A stretch of DNA of 64,000 bases from Gracilaria gracilis (GCA_030374805.1 JARGSG010000013.1:310001-374000); one strand, 5' to 3'. Shown: positions 32,219 to 44,370, counted from the first letter of the stretch. Numbers and translations are program-made. Notes: generated by a model from the sequence alone, not told the origin.

Positions 32219-33300
32219 TTATCCTCTTCTATTAAACCCCGTTCTGCGAATCTCCATCACCCGTATTTTCTCACCAGGTCCACCGAGACAACTTTGCAAC
32301 GCTTCGTGAGACAATTTCATTGTGCACGGTTCAACCGCATCGAAAATGTGGGCTTCTTCAGCATCAATGCATACCACATGGTCAACATTCCTTGCGCGTG
32401 GCCTTACTACATAAATGCCTTGCTTTTGTTCTGTAACCCATTGGAAATGGTCCTGGTGTTCTGCTTTCAGTTGCAATCTATCCATTCTCCACCAAACAGC
32501 CTTTTCGTGTAGCCATTTACTTGCATCAGTAAGATTTGCTAATGCTGGAAGCTCCGCAGAAAGAAGTGTGTGTCTTGTATATCGCAAGCCTGCCATGCGC
32601 GCTGCGGCGTTAATGACGGTTGCTTACCCACAGAACTGGTCTGTTTCGTTAACGAGCATGTGCTCGCAGGGCAGTCTGTATCGTTTAGTACCTGGATAGT
32701 ATGAACGATTACCCGGGGAAATGATACGAACTGGCCGTTGAGAATTAGACGTGCAATAACGATCCAACGCATCAGTGGCCGAGATTTTATTGCGTGGCAT
32801 TAATGATACTTGGTTGCTTCTTCTTTGCACTTCACAATACAACTCGCCTTTCCAGATGCCTTGACGGAATAATGCGGCAGCCAGTCCTGGGCCTCATATA
32901 CTGTTCAAGGCTACTCGGCTCCAACCCCAATGGGGCTCGTCCCTGTTTCTTGCATAATAAGCAAGCCCGCTGTACCTCTTCACGCCCGTTGCCCTGGGAG
33001 GACGCAATCGGCCTCTACAAACTGGATCCCATCTATTGACTACAGTTGGTTGTCGTTACTGCCGTCGTAAAGCCCATACCGACGTGCAGCATCATCTTTT
33101 AACTGCACGCCGGGACGTTTTTGACACCATGTGAACAGGACATCGCCAATGAGATCGAAACATTTTTCGGCAGAGTAGAGACGTATGTCTTCTGATATAT
33201 GTTCCAACTGGAACAAACCATCACGCTCCCTTCAAAAATCGTGAGCGCTGTGATATTTTCGAAAGTCCAGGCAAGATCTGGATCTTTGCATGGGGTACCG
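32219..33300 (-). pseudogene. Antisense gene in element D with papain-fold protease-like domain
   Basis: Between pol and the 3' LTR the minus strand, not the plus, reads as protein. Pieces in order are EHISEDIRLYSAEKCFDLIG (about 33210-33150), KRPGVQLKDDAARRYG, YARNRDEPHWGWSRVALNS (about 32960-32900) and a continuous frame from 32842 to 32219 with one stop at 32624. That last part has QFCG (Cys codon 32630-32632) before VINAAARMAGL, then DHVVCIDA (His codon 32378-32380) and IFDAVE (Asp codon 32339-32341). Cys-His-Asp in that order is the papain-fold triad, and the His-Asp block resembles Ulp1/OTU-type peptidases in style. The family is not recognised. It is broken by several stops and frame changes. 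Upstream to 33800 the minus strand is open but doubtful. Confidence 0.5.
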
Positions 33301-34314
33301 GCCGCTCTATTTTGGCCACGTGTACTGGTAGTATAGTTCTTTTCCACGACGGTGTACCTGGGTTTTCGCCGTCGTTTTGGGTACCTGCGCACCGAATCTT
33401 CTTGTATCCCAGAACTATTGCGGACTCGAACCGCGTTTGAATAACTCTTAAGCTCTCCGCTGCCTCGATTTTCTCGGGCGGTATTAATGGTCGAATTGTT
33501 GAAGACACGCTCGGAGTCCTTCCGATCTGCAGCTTGGCTGAACAACCGTATTTGCGGCCTCAGCACACATCGATGGCCATGCGTGGTCTCTACTTCTCGA
33601 CAGGCACAAGGCTGCAAAACCGCGAACGAGGGTCCCGACCACCACACCCTGGCGAATTTGTCGCGCTGGGCACCTATTCTGGTGATCGGGTTCTTTCTTC
33701 CCTCGCCTCGGGCAAAAAGGTTGGCATGAAGACGGTGGAATGGTATTGCGCGCTTCTCGCACCCAGACACGGGTTGCGTTTGCGTGTGAAAGACCACATC
33801 AATGGCTGTACCACTGCGTGTTCCCCGCTGCTACGTTCATCGCCGCTATGCCCCTTGAAGTAAGCCGAAAGTGAGTTGCAGCGTACTGTCGTTCTGCTTT
33901 TCTACTACTTGAACTTTTCAGTGCTGGGAAGTGCGGCGCCATGGTATGCGCCGTGCTACAATATTTCCGTTGCAGTCCGGTTGTTTCGTTTCGTTTCGTC
34001 TGAAGTGGAGTAAAGTTTTATTCCTACACATTCTAGGCTGCGCATGGCTGAACACTTGCAACAGAAAGTCCGCTGCGTGAACAGTTGGTTGGCTAACATG
34101 CGCGACGGTGCCATCTTTAGGGCATTGTCTTCATATTTCGCAGGGATATCTTTTCTCGTTGGCATGGACAAACTGTAGTTATTTCTATGTAATGCAGCCC
34201 TCGCAGGTAATGTTCTGTTTGTCCAAATCCTGTTAATAAGTCTGACTGGAGCACTGCTGCACATCTACGTCGTTGCTCACCCCAACTGTTACCATTGTGG
34301 TTTCTCTCGGATTG

Positions 34315-34330
34315 GAGCGAGTGGGGGAAG
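34315..34330 (+). promoter_or_regulatory. Polypurine tract of element D
   Basis: GAGCGAGTGGGGGAAG runs into the 3' LTR. Such a purine run primes plus-strand DNA synthesis in LTR retrotransposons and confirms the LTR edge and the + orientation. Confidence 0.75.
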
Positions 34331-34626
34331 TGTGCTAGATTGGCCTTGCCAGCCCGTGTCCACAGCACGAGCTCTCACATAAGCCTCGCTGCTGGCGCTG
34401 CTTGCCGCACAGTTCAGGTATGCGGACATCGCTGGGCTTGACGGACCGCGAATCCGCTTAATTAAAACGGTACCCGTCTACCCCCTCGATGAACGGGAGG
34501 GGAGAAGACAGACGGGAGGGATCACCATCTTGTCCATGTTCTTCTAGCCGTGCCGGACCGACTCTTGCGATCCTCTGCGCTACGACGCCCGCGCTCCCCA
34601 CGCATTGTTCAAACCAGTTTATCCCA
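34331..34626 (+). repeat. 3' LTR of element D
   Basis: Mate of 25523-25818, directly followed by the target duplication GTCAT. Confidence 0.88.
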
Positions 34627-36321
34627 GTCATGAACAGTTTTAAACACGTATTTGAACTTGATGTATTAATGCAACGCGTCACGTTGCCATGCGTGGCTAT
34701 AGCTTTCATTTATTGCATTTTATTGAACCTTCATTGCTGGCGAGAAAGTCTATTTGTCCGCATCTCCCGGTTACTCGAAACATGCTCAGCTACGGAGGTC
34801 AACAAAGCAATGCGTTACAATGTTTGTAATCTTTTCGAACCGTTCCAATACCTTTTTGCAGTGTGTGGAAATAGTCTATAGAAATTTTCTCGTGACGTGG
34901 CAACTCTTGAGTGGTTATATTTAATATGAACCGTTGCAACATTGAATGACTTGCAGCACACCTCTCTGTAGGTTCTAGATATATTGTAAGGCTTGCCGCC
35001 TTCCCACCCTTGGACACCAATCGCCCTCACTACAATGACTGATCGATAAATACTCCAGCTCCCCATGGATGGCAGTTCTCTTTCCGACCAGCAGCGTTCT
35101 CTTTCAGTCAAAATTCCTGTGCAAGCGAAATTTTCTCAAAAATTTATTGTGATACAATCACATACAAGCGCGGTAGAACATCAATTAACTCTTTCAAGCG
35201 TTCTTGTTCCATCCAATATTAGAACAAGAAACAAAAGGCTTTCATTACTTTCTTCCTCTTCATTCCATCGAGTATTAACGTTTTCTATCACACAAATCTC
35301 ACCAAAAGCTCTGCCAAAAACCGCGACCAAACCCAACGCAACACTTTTCGTCCATTTTACTCAAAACAATTTTTCATTGGCGCTTTATTGTTTCAGGCTT
35401 TCAAAATCTGGACTAAAATCAGTCCTGACCGCCAGATTGCAAAAAACTAAGGCATGCAGCGCGAGGAACTATTTCGATCTACCCAGGCTTTGAAAACAAC
35501 ACAGATGTGTGCATCGGGAGAAAAAACCATTGCATACGGGTGTGGTACAATCGCAGATGCCGCAAATTAATGAGGTAGTTCGTGTGGACGCGTGTCTAGG
35601 GAGCGTACGAGGGCTCAACCTAGAAGGTGGAATAAAGGATACCAAGAGGGTGTGGCAACACCAACCACTGGGGGCGTGAGATAGCAGCTTGCTAGACCGT
35701 AACCGTTAGGTAGGTCCGGTGTACAGCACGCAGCGTGCTAATAAAGCCTGAATAGTTCTAGCTTAACCACGAGATTGACTGTAGAAACCAAGTGGTTTTA
35801 GACTTAGCCAGAAGGTGCTGGACTTTACAATATAGTCTGGGAGGGAGAGCCACGGTCACCTTAAGTGTGAGCGGGGCTCGACCTCCGGATTGGCACCCAC
35901 GTAGGCCACGTTGAGGTGCCATCTGTCAATTGCACCTCGAAAAATATCTATCCTATTAGCTATTGTAGTTTCTATCCTCTCGACCGATTCACCTATTCCG
36001 GTTCCACTAAGACATCCACGTGGCAGCTCCGCTCACTGTACCACAACGGGCATTAACCGCATGCTCGCACCAAATTGTACAAACCATGTACCGGCACGAC
36101 TGTTCCATGTTATTCTTGTCGCAGGAAATTCATTTAGTGTCTCTCAAATGTATCAAGGAATAAATATGCGGTCAGAGCTGGGTGCAGGACGCCACGATCT
36201 CTTTTCAAGCGATTTTTTGGAGCTCTATATGTACCAAATCTTTCAGCCGGATATCTGAGATGTCGTTTGTGGAGTAACGGAGAACGTACTTCTATAATTC
36301 GATGGAACAGAACATCCCCAC
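34627..36321. other. Intergenic 1.7 kb with a possible LTR remnant
   Basis: No gene seen. The stretch 35560-35910 has the feel of an LTR or leader (AATAAA-like signal at about 35741, GC-rich conserved-looking blocks), but no mate occurs in the window. The rest is unassigned. Confidence 0.4.
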
Positions 36322-36838
36322 GTGCGCAATGAAACAGCGTTAAAACAGAGATGGGGTACACTGCAGTCTTCGCATACCATCGCATGTGAAAAGTACAATC
36401 GGTATGTACAAGGTGATCCCGATACCTTTCCAACCTTTACGAGTGCTGACGACAGTCTTTCGTATTTCCATTACGTGTCTCACATTAATTTAAGCTTGGA
36501 TGCTGTCGTACGAGTAATGCCGTCCGCCGCCCAACTTCAAGCAAGTCTTCATAATATTGATGGTGCTCGAACCTCGTTTCCAGCTGTGCAGACGTCGAGC
36601 CGTAAAAGGCAAAGGGGGAAGAAATTGAATGTGCTGCTGCTGCTCTCAACAAGATGGCGCAGAGTAGCACTTAAGCGCAGCCTATTGTTATGCAAGATGG
36701 GTTCTCCGCCGTAACTACAGATGCAGGTATACTAGAATTACAACGAGCTACGAAAGTTGCATATACGGTGTCCTCCTTGATGGGGTTGGAGGTCATCATC
36801 ATGAATAGAATCGATTCTATTCTAGCTCGAGAGCCTGT
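36322..36838 (+). pseudogene. SANT/Myb-like transposon accessory gene remnant, cut by element B
   Basis: The frame reads ALKQRWGTLQ...KYNRYVQGDPDTF, a trihelix/SANT-like DNA-binding domain found in second ORFs of Harbinger and related transposons. The same kind of domain is present in element G (GVLKRKFGAFKSL...GQGDPEAF). It then passes a Ser/Lys-Arg-rich linker (SSRKRQRGKK) and, after a shift into the frame from 36690, a helical tail ending at LAREP, where element B begins. Right of B at 47752 the sequence AGAGCCCTGT resembles the cut point and stays open for about 18 codons. Confidence 0.5.
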
Positions 36839-37688
36839 TGTGGGGCAAAGTCGGGAACGGAAAGAAAGAACACAAACCACGCCAGCGGCTACGCACACAA
36901 GGTGTTCATCTTTGCTCCCTATTGGGGTAGAGCAGTGGCAGAACCCTCCGATGAGGCCGACACGTGCCGAGCGTAACTCCGGGCGGCCTCTTCCTGACTT
37001 ACAGACGGAGGTTGAGGGTGACAATCGGGGTGCCAAAAAGATGGAATCCACTGGGTGTGGCGTATCCTGTAGCAAAAGGGGCGAGATAGAAGGTAGCAAA
37101 ACGAGCCGCACTTTGAAGCACAGACTCGTGAGAGCGGGGAATAATCCCGAGACGAAAAGGGCAAACCTGTACAACAGGGCGAATGGTAACAAAGCCGTAA
37201 GACGGGAAAACAGAAAGAGTGTACGAAAGAATGATAAATAAAAGGCCGTAACAACGGATCGGTGCTTCTCAGTGACGCAGGTGGATAAATTGTCCGGTCA
37301 AGCGGCGGTGTTACCAGGGAATGGGGCTTAAGAACGTTCGCAAGTGGAACTCAAGCTAGAGCCAAGGCCTCGTTGAGATTTACTTCCATACAATTGCGGC
37401 AAGTGCCGCCACTTATATACGGCTAACAAATATCAACCAAAGTATCAAAGTACCTGGAACGCCCGCCAATACTACTCACGTATACCTTCGTGGCACTCTT
37501 GCAACGGCGCATGCGATAATCGGGAGCGGGCAGACACGTGTTATGCTAACCATATCCTTCGTAGGCAGATCTCTAATCCGGGCCAAACAGCCAAATGGAC
37601 TTCATAATAATACGAATTTCAGCCAAAAATAACAACGCATACATGAATTTAATCCCTCTCAGTCCATGCCAAGGGCAATTGCTCTACA
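36839..37688 (-). repeat. 3' LTR of element B
   Basis: 850 bp, begins TGTGGGGCAAAG and ends GCTCTACA on the + strand. Matches 46901-47751 by eye at about nine bases in ten. On the minus strand it has a TATATAAG box (about 37412-37419), placing a promoter some 270 bp from the U3 end. Confidence 0.9.
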
Positions 37689-37701
37689 TCTCTCCCTTCT
37701 T
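37689..37701 (-). promoter_or_regulatory. Polypurine tract of element B
   Basis: The minus strand reads AAGAAGGGAGAGA directly before the 3' LTR. It primes second-strand synthesis and fixes the 3' edge. Confidence 0.8.
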
Positions 37702-37742
37702 AGGCTGCAACTTCCAACTCGTTCGGTTCTTCACTACCCATC

Positions 37743-39600
37743 ATGGGCCTATATAATTCTGACTCCGGCGATGAGCATGGCGAAAACTTGGACTCCAACA
37801 ATTTTGCACTCGTAACATACTTGTCACTTTCGATTCTCATCGACACAGCAATGCCTACCAACAACGGCAACACCTCCGGTAACTCTGCTGCTTCCTCAGG
37901 CGGGACTGCGCGCATGACAGCTGCCGGTCCGTGGTTTTGGTCCGTGCCCTTGCCCCAATCGTCGCGTGTTTCCGTTTTTAACGCGGCATCCAACGCGATG
38001 GCAGCAACTCGTGATCCATCTCCCGTGTGGGATTCGTTCAACGCAAGCGTGGCGACTAGTGCGGGCGGATGGCCGAGTCTTGGAAGTCTTCGCGTGCGCG
38101 ATTCTAACCGCCACAGTGGCCTGTTTCCACGAGCCCCGTGGTACTTCGGGATGACGCAATGATCAACTCCTACGCCGTTGACGGTTATCACCCCGAAGGG
38201 CTTCCCGTTAGTGTCATCCACGCATGGGACTGGCTCGCCCGTGTCACGGTTAATCCAGATTGTCTCTGGTATACGAGAAGCGAGAGCAAGGCATTCGCTC
38301 GACGGGAGATTGCCCGCATTGAGTATGCATGACACTTCAGGGCTCCGAACGAGCATCTGGTTCCGTCCTATTACAGGTTTGACGTAGCCTACTACCGTAC
38401 GTACGGCAAAGTTGAGTATGAAGATCGACTGGCTGTTGCCTTCCATGAGATCGACCGCTATGTAGATGTCGTCCAGCTCCACCAGTATCTCATCTTTGGG
38501 CTTGCCCGATCCTTCGGGTCGAGTTCAGGTATCTCCGCAAGTCGTCGCGGCGCGAGTTCTTTGAAGGCCTCTGTAACGAGAGGAAGTATCGATCCCGCTT
38601 TGGGGTTTTGGTGCCGTTCCAATGCTCGGAGGTTGAGCGAGTCGCGGGGCGTTTTCGTCAAAGACGATACGTTCCACTGCCATCGTTCTGGCCTGCAGTC
38701 GAGTTCCGTCGAGGGTGCCATGTGAAACTTTCACCCTTCCTGACATACGTCGGGTCTTACTACATGAATAATCCACCACACGGCCTATGGAGCACCCTTT
38801 CAACCGTTTGGACTGTCCGTGTCGCGGCGTTCCTCCTGTGGGAGGCGTATGATCACTACCGGTTTTGGTTAGTGCCGGAGATGATTCGCCATTCCATTGG
38901 GAATTTGGACCTCACCGATGTGCTGAGATCGGTCCGCAACGCGCAGGAAGTGGTTTTATTGGTGGAGGTCATCGACGGTGTCAAGTGGGACTTCGTGCCT
39001 GCCAGTCAGGTCTCCGAGGGTATCCGTCGGGTTACAGATCGGTCTCCTGAGCGCGACGTCAGCGCTGGCGATTTCGTATACTTCGACCCATGGGAATGGA
39101 AGATAGTCACCGGTCCCAAGGCGCGGAAGCGCCGTCAGATCGATTGGAATATCGCAGGGGGCCATCTTCGTGGGTTCTTTTTCGTCTAAGACGAAGAGGG
39201 CGAGAGCCTTGATGAAGTAGAAAGCCCTATGAACCAGAGAGAGAACCAGCAAATCGACATGGTCGACATAATCAGAGATGACGGCGGATGCGCTGATGCG
39301 GCAGCGCAGGGTACATCCAACGCGGTTGGCGCGTGGCAGACCTTCGCTTCTGCTGGTGGGTCCGGCTCGAGTACAGACCCACCAGGCGATCGTTATCCAC
39401 AATTTCCTTCGCTGTGTGGGTGTGCCTGTGTCTGACACAGTGACCAACTTGGTGCTGTTGCAGGGCCTTGCTGCTCAGTTCGCCCAAGCTCGTGGGTCTG
39501 GTTCCGGACCGTCTGGCGTGCAATCAACCTTCTCGGTGGAAGCTCCTGAGCTCTTGATAGCCTTCGCTTTCATAGAAACCAATATGCATTGGCCCTATCA
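37743..39600 (+). pseudogene. Antisense gene of element B, unrecognised family, related to 905-3007
   Basis: Opposite to pol, the + strand reads as protein from about 37743 to 39600 through several stops and frame changes. The start is Ser/Ala/Asn-rich (from 37743), then HAWDWLARVTVNPD (about 38220), YGKVEYEDRLAVAFHEID (about 38410) and an open frame 38608-39189 with VAAFLLWEAYDHYRFW and FVYFDPWEWKIV. A Gly/Ser-rich tail follows to about 39600. The order and spacing of aromatic blocks match the decayed gene at 905-3007. The minus strand is also open here (37700-38482), but has no family relation and conflicts with the match. The position between pol and the 3' LTR is where some plant Tat-lineage elements carry antisense ORFs. 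Confidence 0.5.
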
Positions 39601-39604
39601 TTAA

Positions 39605-41278
39605 ATGTTTCCGGTTGCTACCGGCTTTACTAAATTCTCTTTATCCCTGCCCCTCCTCAGGGAGCAGCATCCCGCGAAAGGCGGCTGCTTCTTATTTAAT
39701 AGAGGTATTCCTCCTGAAGTGGCAAAGGCCAATTCTTCCTCAAATTCCTCTTTTGAGGCTTCTTCTTCTTCTATTCCACTGTATAGTGGCTCGTCTGCCG
39801 AAGCTTCAAAGGCTCAGCGTGAACGGCATAGCTAGTGTGGGCGTTAACCCACTTAGGCTTTCTCGAGTGTGTCCGGTGTCAGCGTGCCGGTCGTTCGGTG
39901 GTACTGAAGTACCTTCGAGCGAGTCAGGTGCTCGACAGGTTCTTGTGTGTCCTCCAAAGGGGGATAGCCGTACCAACGGACTTAGTATAACAGCACTCCA
40001 GCAGAGCCTTGGCCGTGCTTCACAATACGGTCCACTACGAACTCGCGTTCGTAGACACTCCACTGTGGAGGCTTGACCAGTGAGTGAGGACTCACCTCAT
40101 TCGCGGCGGCCGACGGGTCCCCGTTAGGAGGGTGGATTGCTCTTCCACTGTCGTGGCCATCGCGGGTGACGGCCTTCGACTACCGTCTCGGCGGCAATGC
40201 ATCTTGTACAGGGCTTGGTCGTGCCCTCCAGGGAGGTGCTCGAAGGGTTACGCTCTCCGGTGAAGGGTCTGGAGCCACTTGCTTGTGGGGTTGCTGCGGG
40301 ATCCCGTCCGGACGGACGGAGAGCTTCCAGTGTTCCGGCGAGATCGCCCCGATCGACGGAGAACAAACCTCCGTGCAGTGGGCTAGCGAGCGGTGTTCCG
40401 TCACATACGTTGACGACGGTTCACCTCTCGCGCCGGGCTATATGGTTCCAAACTTCGTGGTGCCGTGGTGAGCCGTTTCAAGTACGGAACTACCGGTTCA
40501 TTGACAGCTCGTCACTCTTCGTGATACTCTCCGTGGCACACATGTGCCCACGGCGTGCACTGTCATGTGAATTGTCATCCTTCAAGGGAGGCGGTTCACC
40601 GACGGGGTTTGGCACCTGTCGCACCGTGCGCGTGTTCAACTTGTTTGGCTTCTGTCTACCCAGGGTGGTTTCCACCTGTATTGATGTGGCCGTCTGTTCT
40701 GCTGTTCTGGTGCCGTCATCGACTAAATCGATTGAATCTCCCAGACTTGGGTCTGCGGTCACAGCACGGTTTCCAACGATCGATTTCTCTTCCGAATGAT
40801 TGGTCTTCTCCGCTGACGGGGCAACATCTCTCTTGTCTCCCTTCCGCAGTATCGGTGCGTCGCCACATGTGTTTCCGGACGTCGGAATTTGAACGGCGTC
40901 GCTTCTGTTGCAGGCCTGCGCGTCCTCCGTCGGCGACGGCAAAGCGCCAGCGATACCTTCCACGCCGTGGCCCGGTTTTTCCGGATGCGCATCCCGTCTG
41001 GTCGTAGTATCTCTGCCTGAAGATTCTGCTTGCAGCGGCGACGATGAAGACGATACCGGTGCATCCCCTCACATTGGGCTTTCGGCAGGGCGCTTACCAT
41101 TACACGTCCGTGCGTTTCCCATCCGCGACGGCAAATTGACACCCACTCCCTCCCCTGCGGTGTCCTGCGAGGGTACAGTATCCGTTTGCAACGACGTCAA
41201 ATGCAAAGAAGCAGCGTGACAAGAATGAGCTTCCCCCTCCCCCCCCCCTCAGCCGGGCCGGCGGGAGTAGAGATCCCA
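39605..41278. other. Unassigned 1.7 kb in element B
   Basis: Both strands have open frames (for example minus 40490-40963, Ser/Thr/Glu-rich) but none is recognisable. The integrase C-terminal domain and a chromodomain, expected here on the minus strand, are not seen. An inverted repeat CTACGAAC-TCGC-GTTCGTAG lies near 40034-40053. A run of ten C bases lies near 41236. Confidence 0.45.
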
Positions 41279-44200
41279 TTACGACGGATGGTGGGCGACG
41301 AATGTTCGCAGCACTTTCAGAATAGTGCGATTGAAGCGCTCTACCTGGTTGTCACTTTGCGGATCGTAGGTCGTAGTAACCCAGTTCTTGATATCCAGTA
41401 TACGACGAACGTCCTGGAAGAACTTCGCACCGAATTGCGACACATTATCCGATAGTAGATCAATCGGTGGTCCGTAGACAAAGATCCAGTGGGTTACGAG
41501 CGCTTGCGCGACCGCACTGGTGGAGATATTTGTTAGAAAAACTATTTTCACCAGCTTGGAAAAGCGGTCGGTTATGACAAGTAGAAACTGATTACCACGC
41601 CGCGTTCGGATAGACTCGCAGAGTATTTCAATCGCAACGAAATCGAGTGGGGCCCCTGCGGGGAGGAGTACCAACTGTTTGGAGTACTTCCGCAGTTTCA
41701 AGCGGTTCTTTCTACGATCAGAACATCCACGAGCAGTAGCATACGCATCAATTTTCATAGCTGGCCAATAGAAGTCCTCTCTGAGAGTGTAGTACAACTT
41801 CTTTTCACCAGGGTGGGCCGAAAACTTCGCATAATGCGACAGATGCAACACTTGAGGTTGAAGCGAGTGAGATACAACAATCTGCGGCCGGTCAGTAACC
41901 GTTCTAACCAAGAATCCTTGGTCGTTCATGACAAAAGGCAGTTGAGCTCCACCGCTCAGACGGCCACGAACCTTACTGCAAAGCAGGTCCGTATGCAGTT
42001 CTCGAATCAATTTTTCCATTGTTATCGGCACGAATAATCATGGGACAGTCCCCGTATCTGAAAGGGCTGAGTCACCGTCATAGACGTCCAAACCTTCCGG
42101 GTCTTCGTCCTCGGCGTCCTCCATGATGAAACTTGTTATTTCCAAATCATCGACTGGCTCAGGTTCGGCCTCGGTCGGCAAGCGAGAAAGCGCATCAGCC
42201 TGAGTGTTCAGGATTTCCTTCTTGTACTGGACGTCGAAGTCGAATTCCGATAACCGGAGACTCCACGGCATTAAGCGGTCAGAAGGCTCCGCAATGGAGG
42301 AGAGCCATCGCAGGGCCGAATGGTCGGTGTGAACGGTAAAGTGACCTCCCATGAGGTACGGTGGCAAAGTCTGGAGAGCCCAGGCTACTGCCAAGCCCTT
42401 TTTCTCGGGAACCGCGTTATTTATTTCATGAATGTTAATGTTTCGACACCAAAAACCAATTGGAAGTCGTTAGCCACTCTCAATGGTCTGAAACAGAGCA
42501 CAGCCGATCTGGATGTTACTTGAATCCGTATAGATTGCATACTGTAGCCCGAGTTTCGGCAAGCAAACAATTGGCGACGACGTCACTGCATCAATAAGCG
42601 ATGAGAGTGACGTTACCTTACGGTCATCAAATGGTTCCAGTTTGATTGGCTGTCCGTTCCGCAAGAGTTCATTCAATGGGGCTCCCATATCAGCGAAGTT
42701 CGGGATAAAACGACGGTAAACATTGCAAAGACCGAGGAAGGATCGGAGTTCCGTTTGAGTCCGTGGATGCTTAGCCTTTTTGGAGGACCGCACACGTACA
42801 TCGAGGATCGAAAGCCGTCCCGGACGGATTACTTGGTCGAGATATTTCCCTGTATCGGTAAAGAACTCGCACTTCTTCAACTTCAGTGTGCTGCCTGCCT
42901 CTCGTAGGACTCGCATCACTTCCCGAACGTGGATCAAATGCTCGTCCAGGTTATTGGAAAACACAATGATGTCATCCAGGTATATCAGGCACGTCTTCCA
43001 CTTAAAGCGGGCAAGCAAAATATCAACTGCTCTTTGGAAAGTGGCTGGGGCGTTCGTGAGCCCAAAGGACATCCGGTTGAATCGTTATAGTCCTTGATGA
43101 CATACAAACGCAGTTTTGTCACGGTCCTCTGCCCTTAATGGGACTTGCCAATATCCCCAGTTCGCGTCGAGGGTCGTAAACATTTTTGCGCTTCCTAGCG
43201 AATCAATACATTCGTCCATCCTCGGGATGGGATACACGTCCTTGACGGTAGCCGCGTTCAGCTTGCGGCAATCGATACAAAAACGCCAAGACCCATCGGG
43301 TTTGGGAGCGAGTACTACGGGCGAGGCCAATGGCGACTGGGCCCGTTCAATGACTCCGACGCGGAGCATCTTCTCGACTTGAGTCTTTCCTTCTTCCCTA
43401 GCTGTCGGTCCTGCCCTGTAAGGGTGTGGCGAGATTAGCCGGGTGTTCGGCATCAAATCTATCCGATGTTCGGTGATCCCAGTTTTCCGAAGGGAACCGT
43501 CCCACATGGGAGTGAACTCACGTAGCATATCCCGTAACTTTTCACGGTGAGACTCTGGGACATGGTTAACGTCCAGAGACTCAAGCTCCTGTACGGGGTC
43601 CTTCTTCTCAGATCCAGGTGATTCTGGCCTTCCTTCCGACGGTGTCGGCGTTGCTTTGTTCGAAGAGTTCGAAACTTCTTTACCCGACGAATTCGGCGCA
43701 GCGTCTTTTCACAAACTCTTTGGTACGGTTGCGTCAGCGCACTTCCCCTCTCCCTTCTGAGCTTCGAGGATTCCGAGAACCTCTGCGGTAGAGACCTGTG
43801 TGGGTACAATAGCCACCGGGTGTGGTAACATGGAACCAATGACCTGGTTCTTTACCAACCTCTGTTGGGGGAGCTGAAATTAGAAACCAATACCCTGAAG
43901 GGCTTCTATGGCTCAACAAGTACAATCCCATTCGCGAGGGCCAATTTCTGCCTTTCGTGAAGAAGAGGCAATGGTTGAACGGTTTGTAAGCCATGCTGCA
44001 CGGACGTGACCGTGACCCATGTCTGGGATTCCGGAGGAATGCAAATAGACCGAACCAATCGGAGCTTCGTCGACGAACAGTGCGATACCGCTGGCTGCTG
44101 GGCCACTGGCAATGGAACTTGCTTCTTGAAAGCCTTTTGTAAAGGTCGCCGAACAATTGGCACAGTTGTGCCGTCCTCCAGCTCGATGGTTCTTTTCCGT

Positions 44201-44370
44201 GGTCGAATTGCTTCGACAAAACGGTCGCAGAAATCAAATCCGAGTATGACCGGCGTAGCCAAACGCTTGCAAACTAGGAAGTCCAGGCGGACAACGCAAC
44301 GGCCAAGCCTGACAATCAGGTCAATTACTCCCACGATTAAAAGGGGCCTATTGTTTGCATCCGCTATCAC
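41279..44370 (-). pseudogene. pol: Element B pol: protease C-half, RT, RNase H, integrase core
   Basis: From 43528 to 41279 one frame holds RT, RNase H and integrase with stops at 43085, 42470 and 42038. RT has TLDANWGYW and an intact IYLDD box; the 43085 stop replaces the Tyr of the usual GLYRFNRM motif. RNase H has YTDSS and HTDHSALRW. The integrase has an HSHY-type finger and LLSDNVSQF (Asp) and QVERFN (Glu), but the first catalytic Asp is Glu (VAIEIL). The frame ends at 41279 inside the integrase, before its C-terminal domain. Upstream, 44370-43906 in another frame carries the protease C-half (VILGFDFCDRFV). Less eroded in RT than element A. Confidence 0.88.

Larger units (their letters stand above)
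25523..34626 (+). mobile_element. Ty1/copia-like LTR retrotransposon D with antisense gene
   Basis: Two direct repeats of 296 bp each (25523-25818 and 34331-34626) begin TGTGCTAGATT and end TTATCCCA. GTCAT flanks both sides (25518-25522 and 34627-34631), a 5-bp target duplication. A purine tract ending GTGGGGGAAG precedes the 3' LTR. The interior carries gag, protease, integrase, RT and RNase H in Ty1/copia order on the + strand, then about 2.1 kb with a minus-strand gene. A MITE sits in gag. Many stops and frameshifts show it is dead, but its outline is complete. Confidence 0.92.

Noticed and set aside
33099-33797. 232-codon minus-strand frame in element D
   Set aside because: It conflicts with the better-supported minus-strand frame that contains EHISEDIRLYSAEK at 33210-33150. 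No motifs. Kept only as a possible upstream part.
37700-38482. 260-codon open frame on the minus strand of element B
   Set aside because: It is antisense to a + strand reading that has a homologue at 905-3007, shows no family motif, and begins inside the DNA just after the purine tract. Most likely a shadow.
39605-41278. Chromodomain or integrase C-terminus in element B
   Set aside because: Looked for on the minus strand in all frames; no convincing match to the element A chromodomain.
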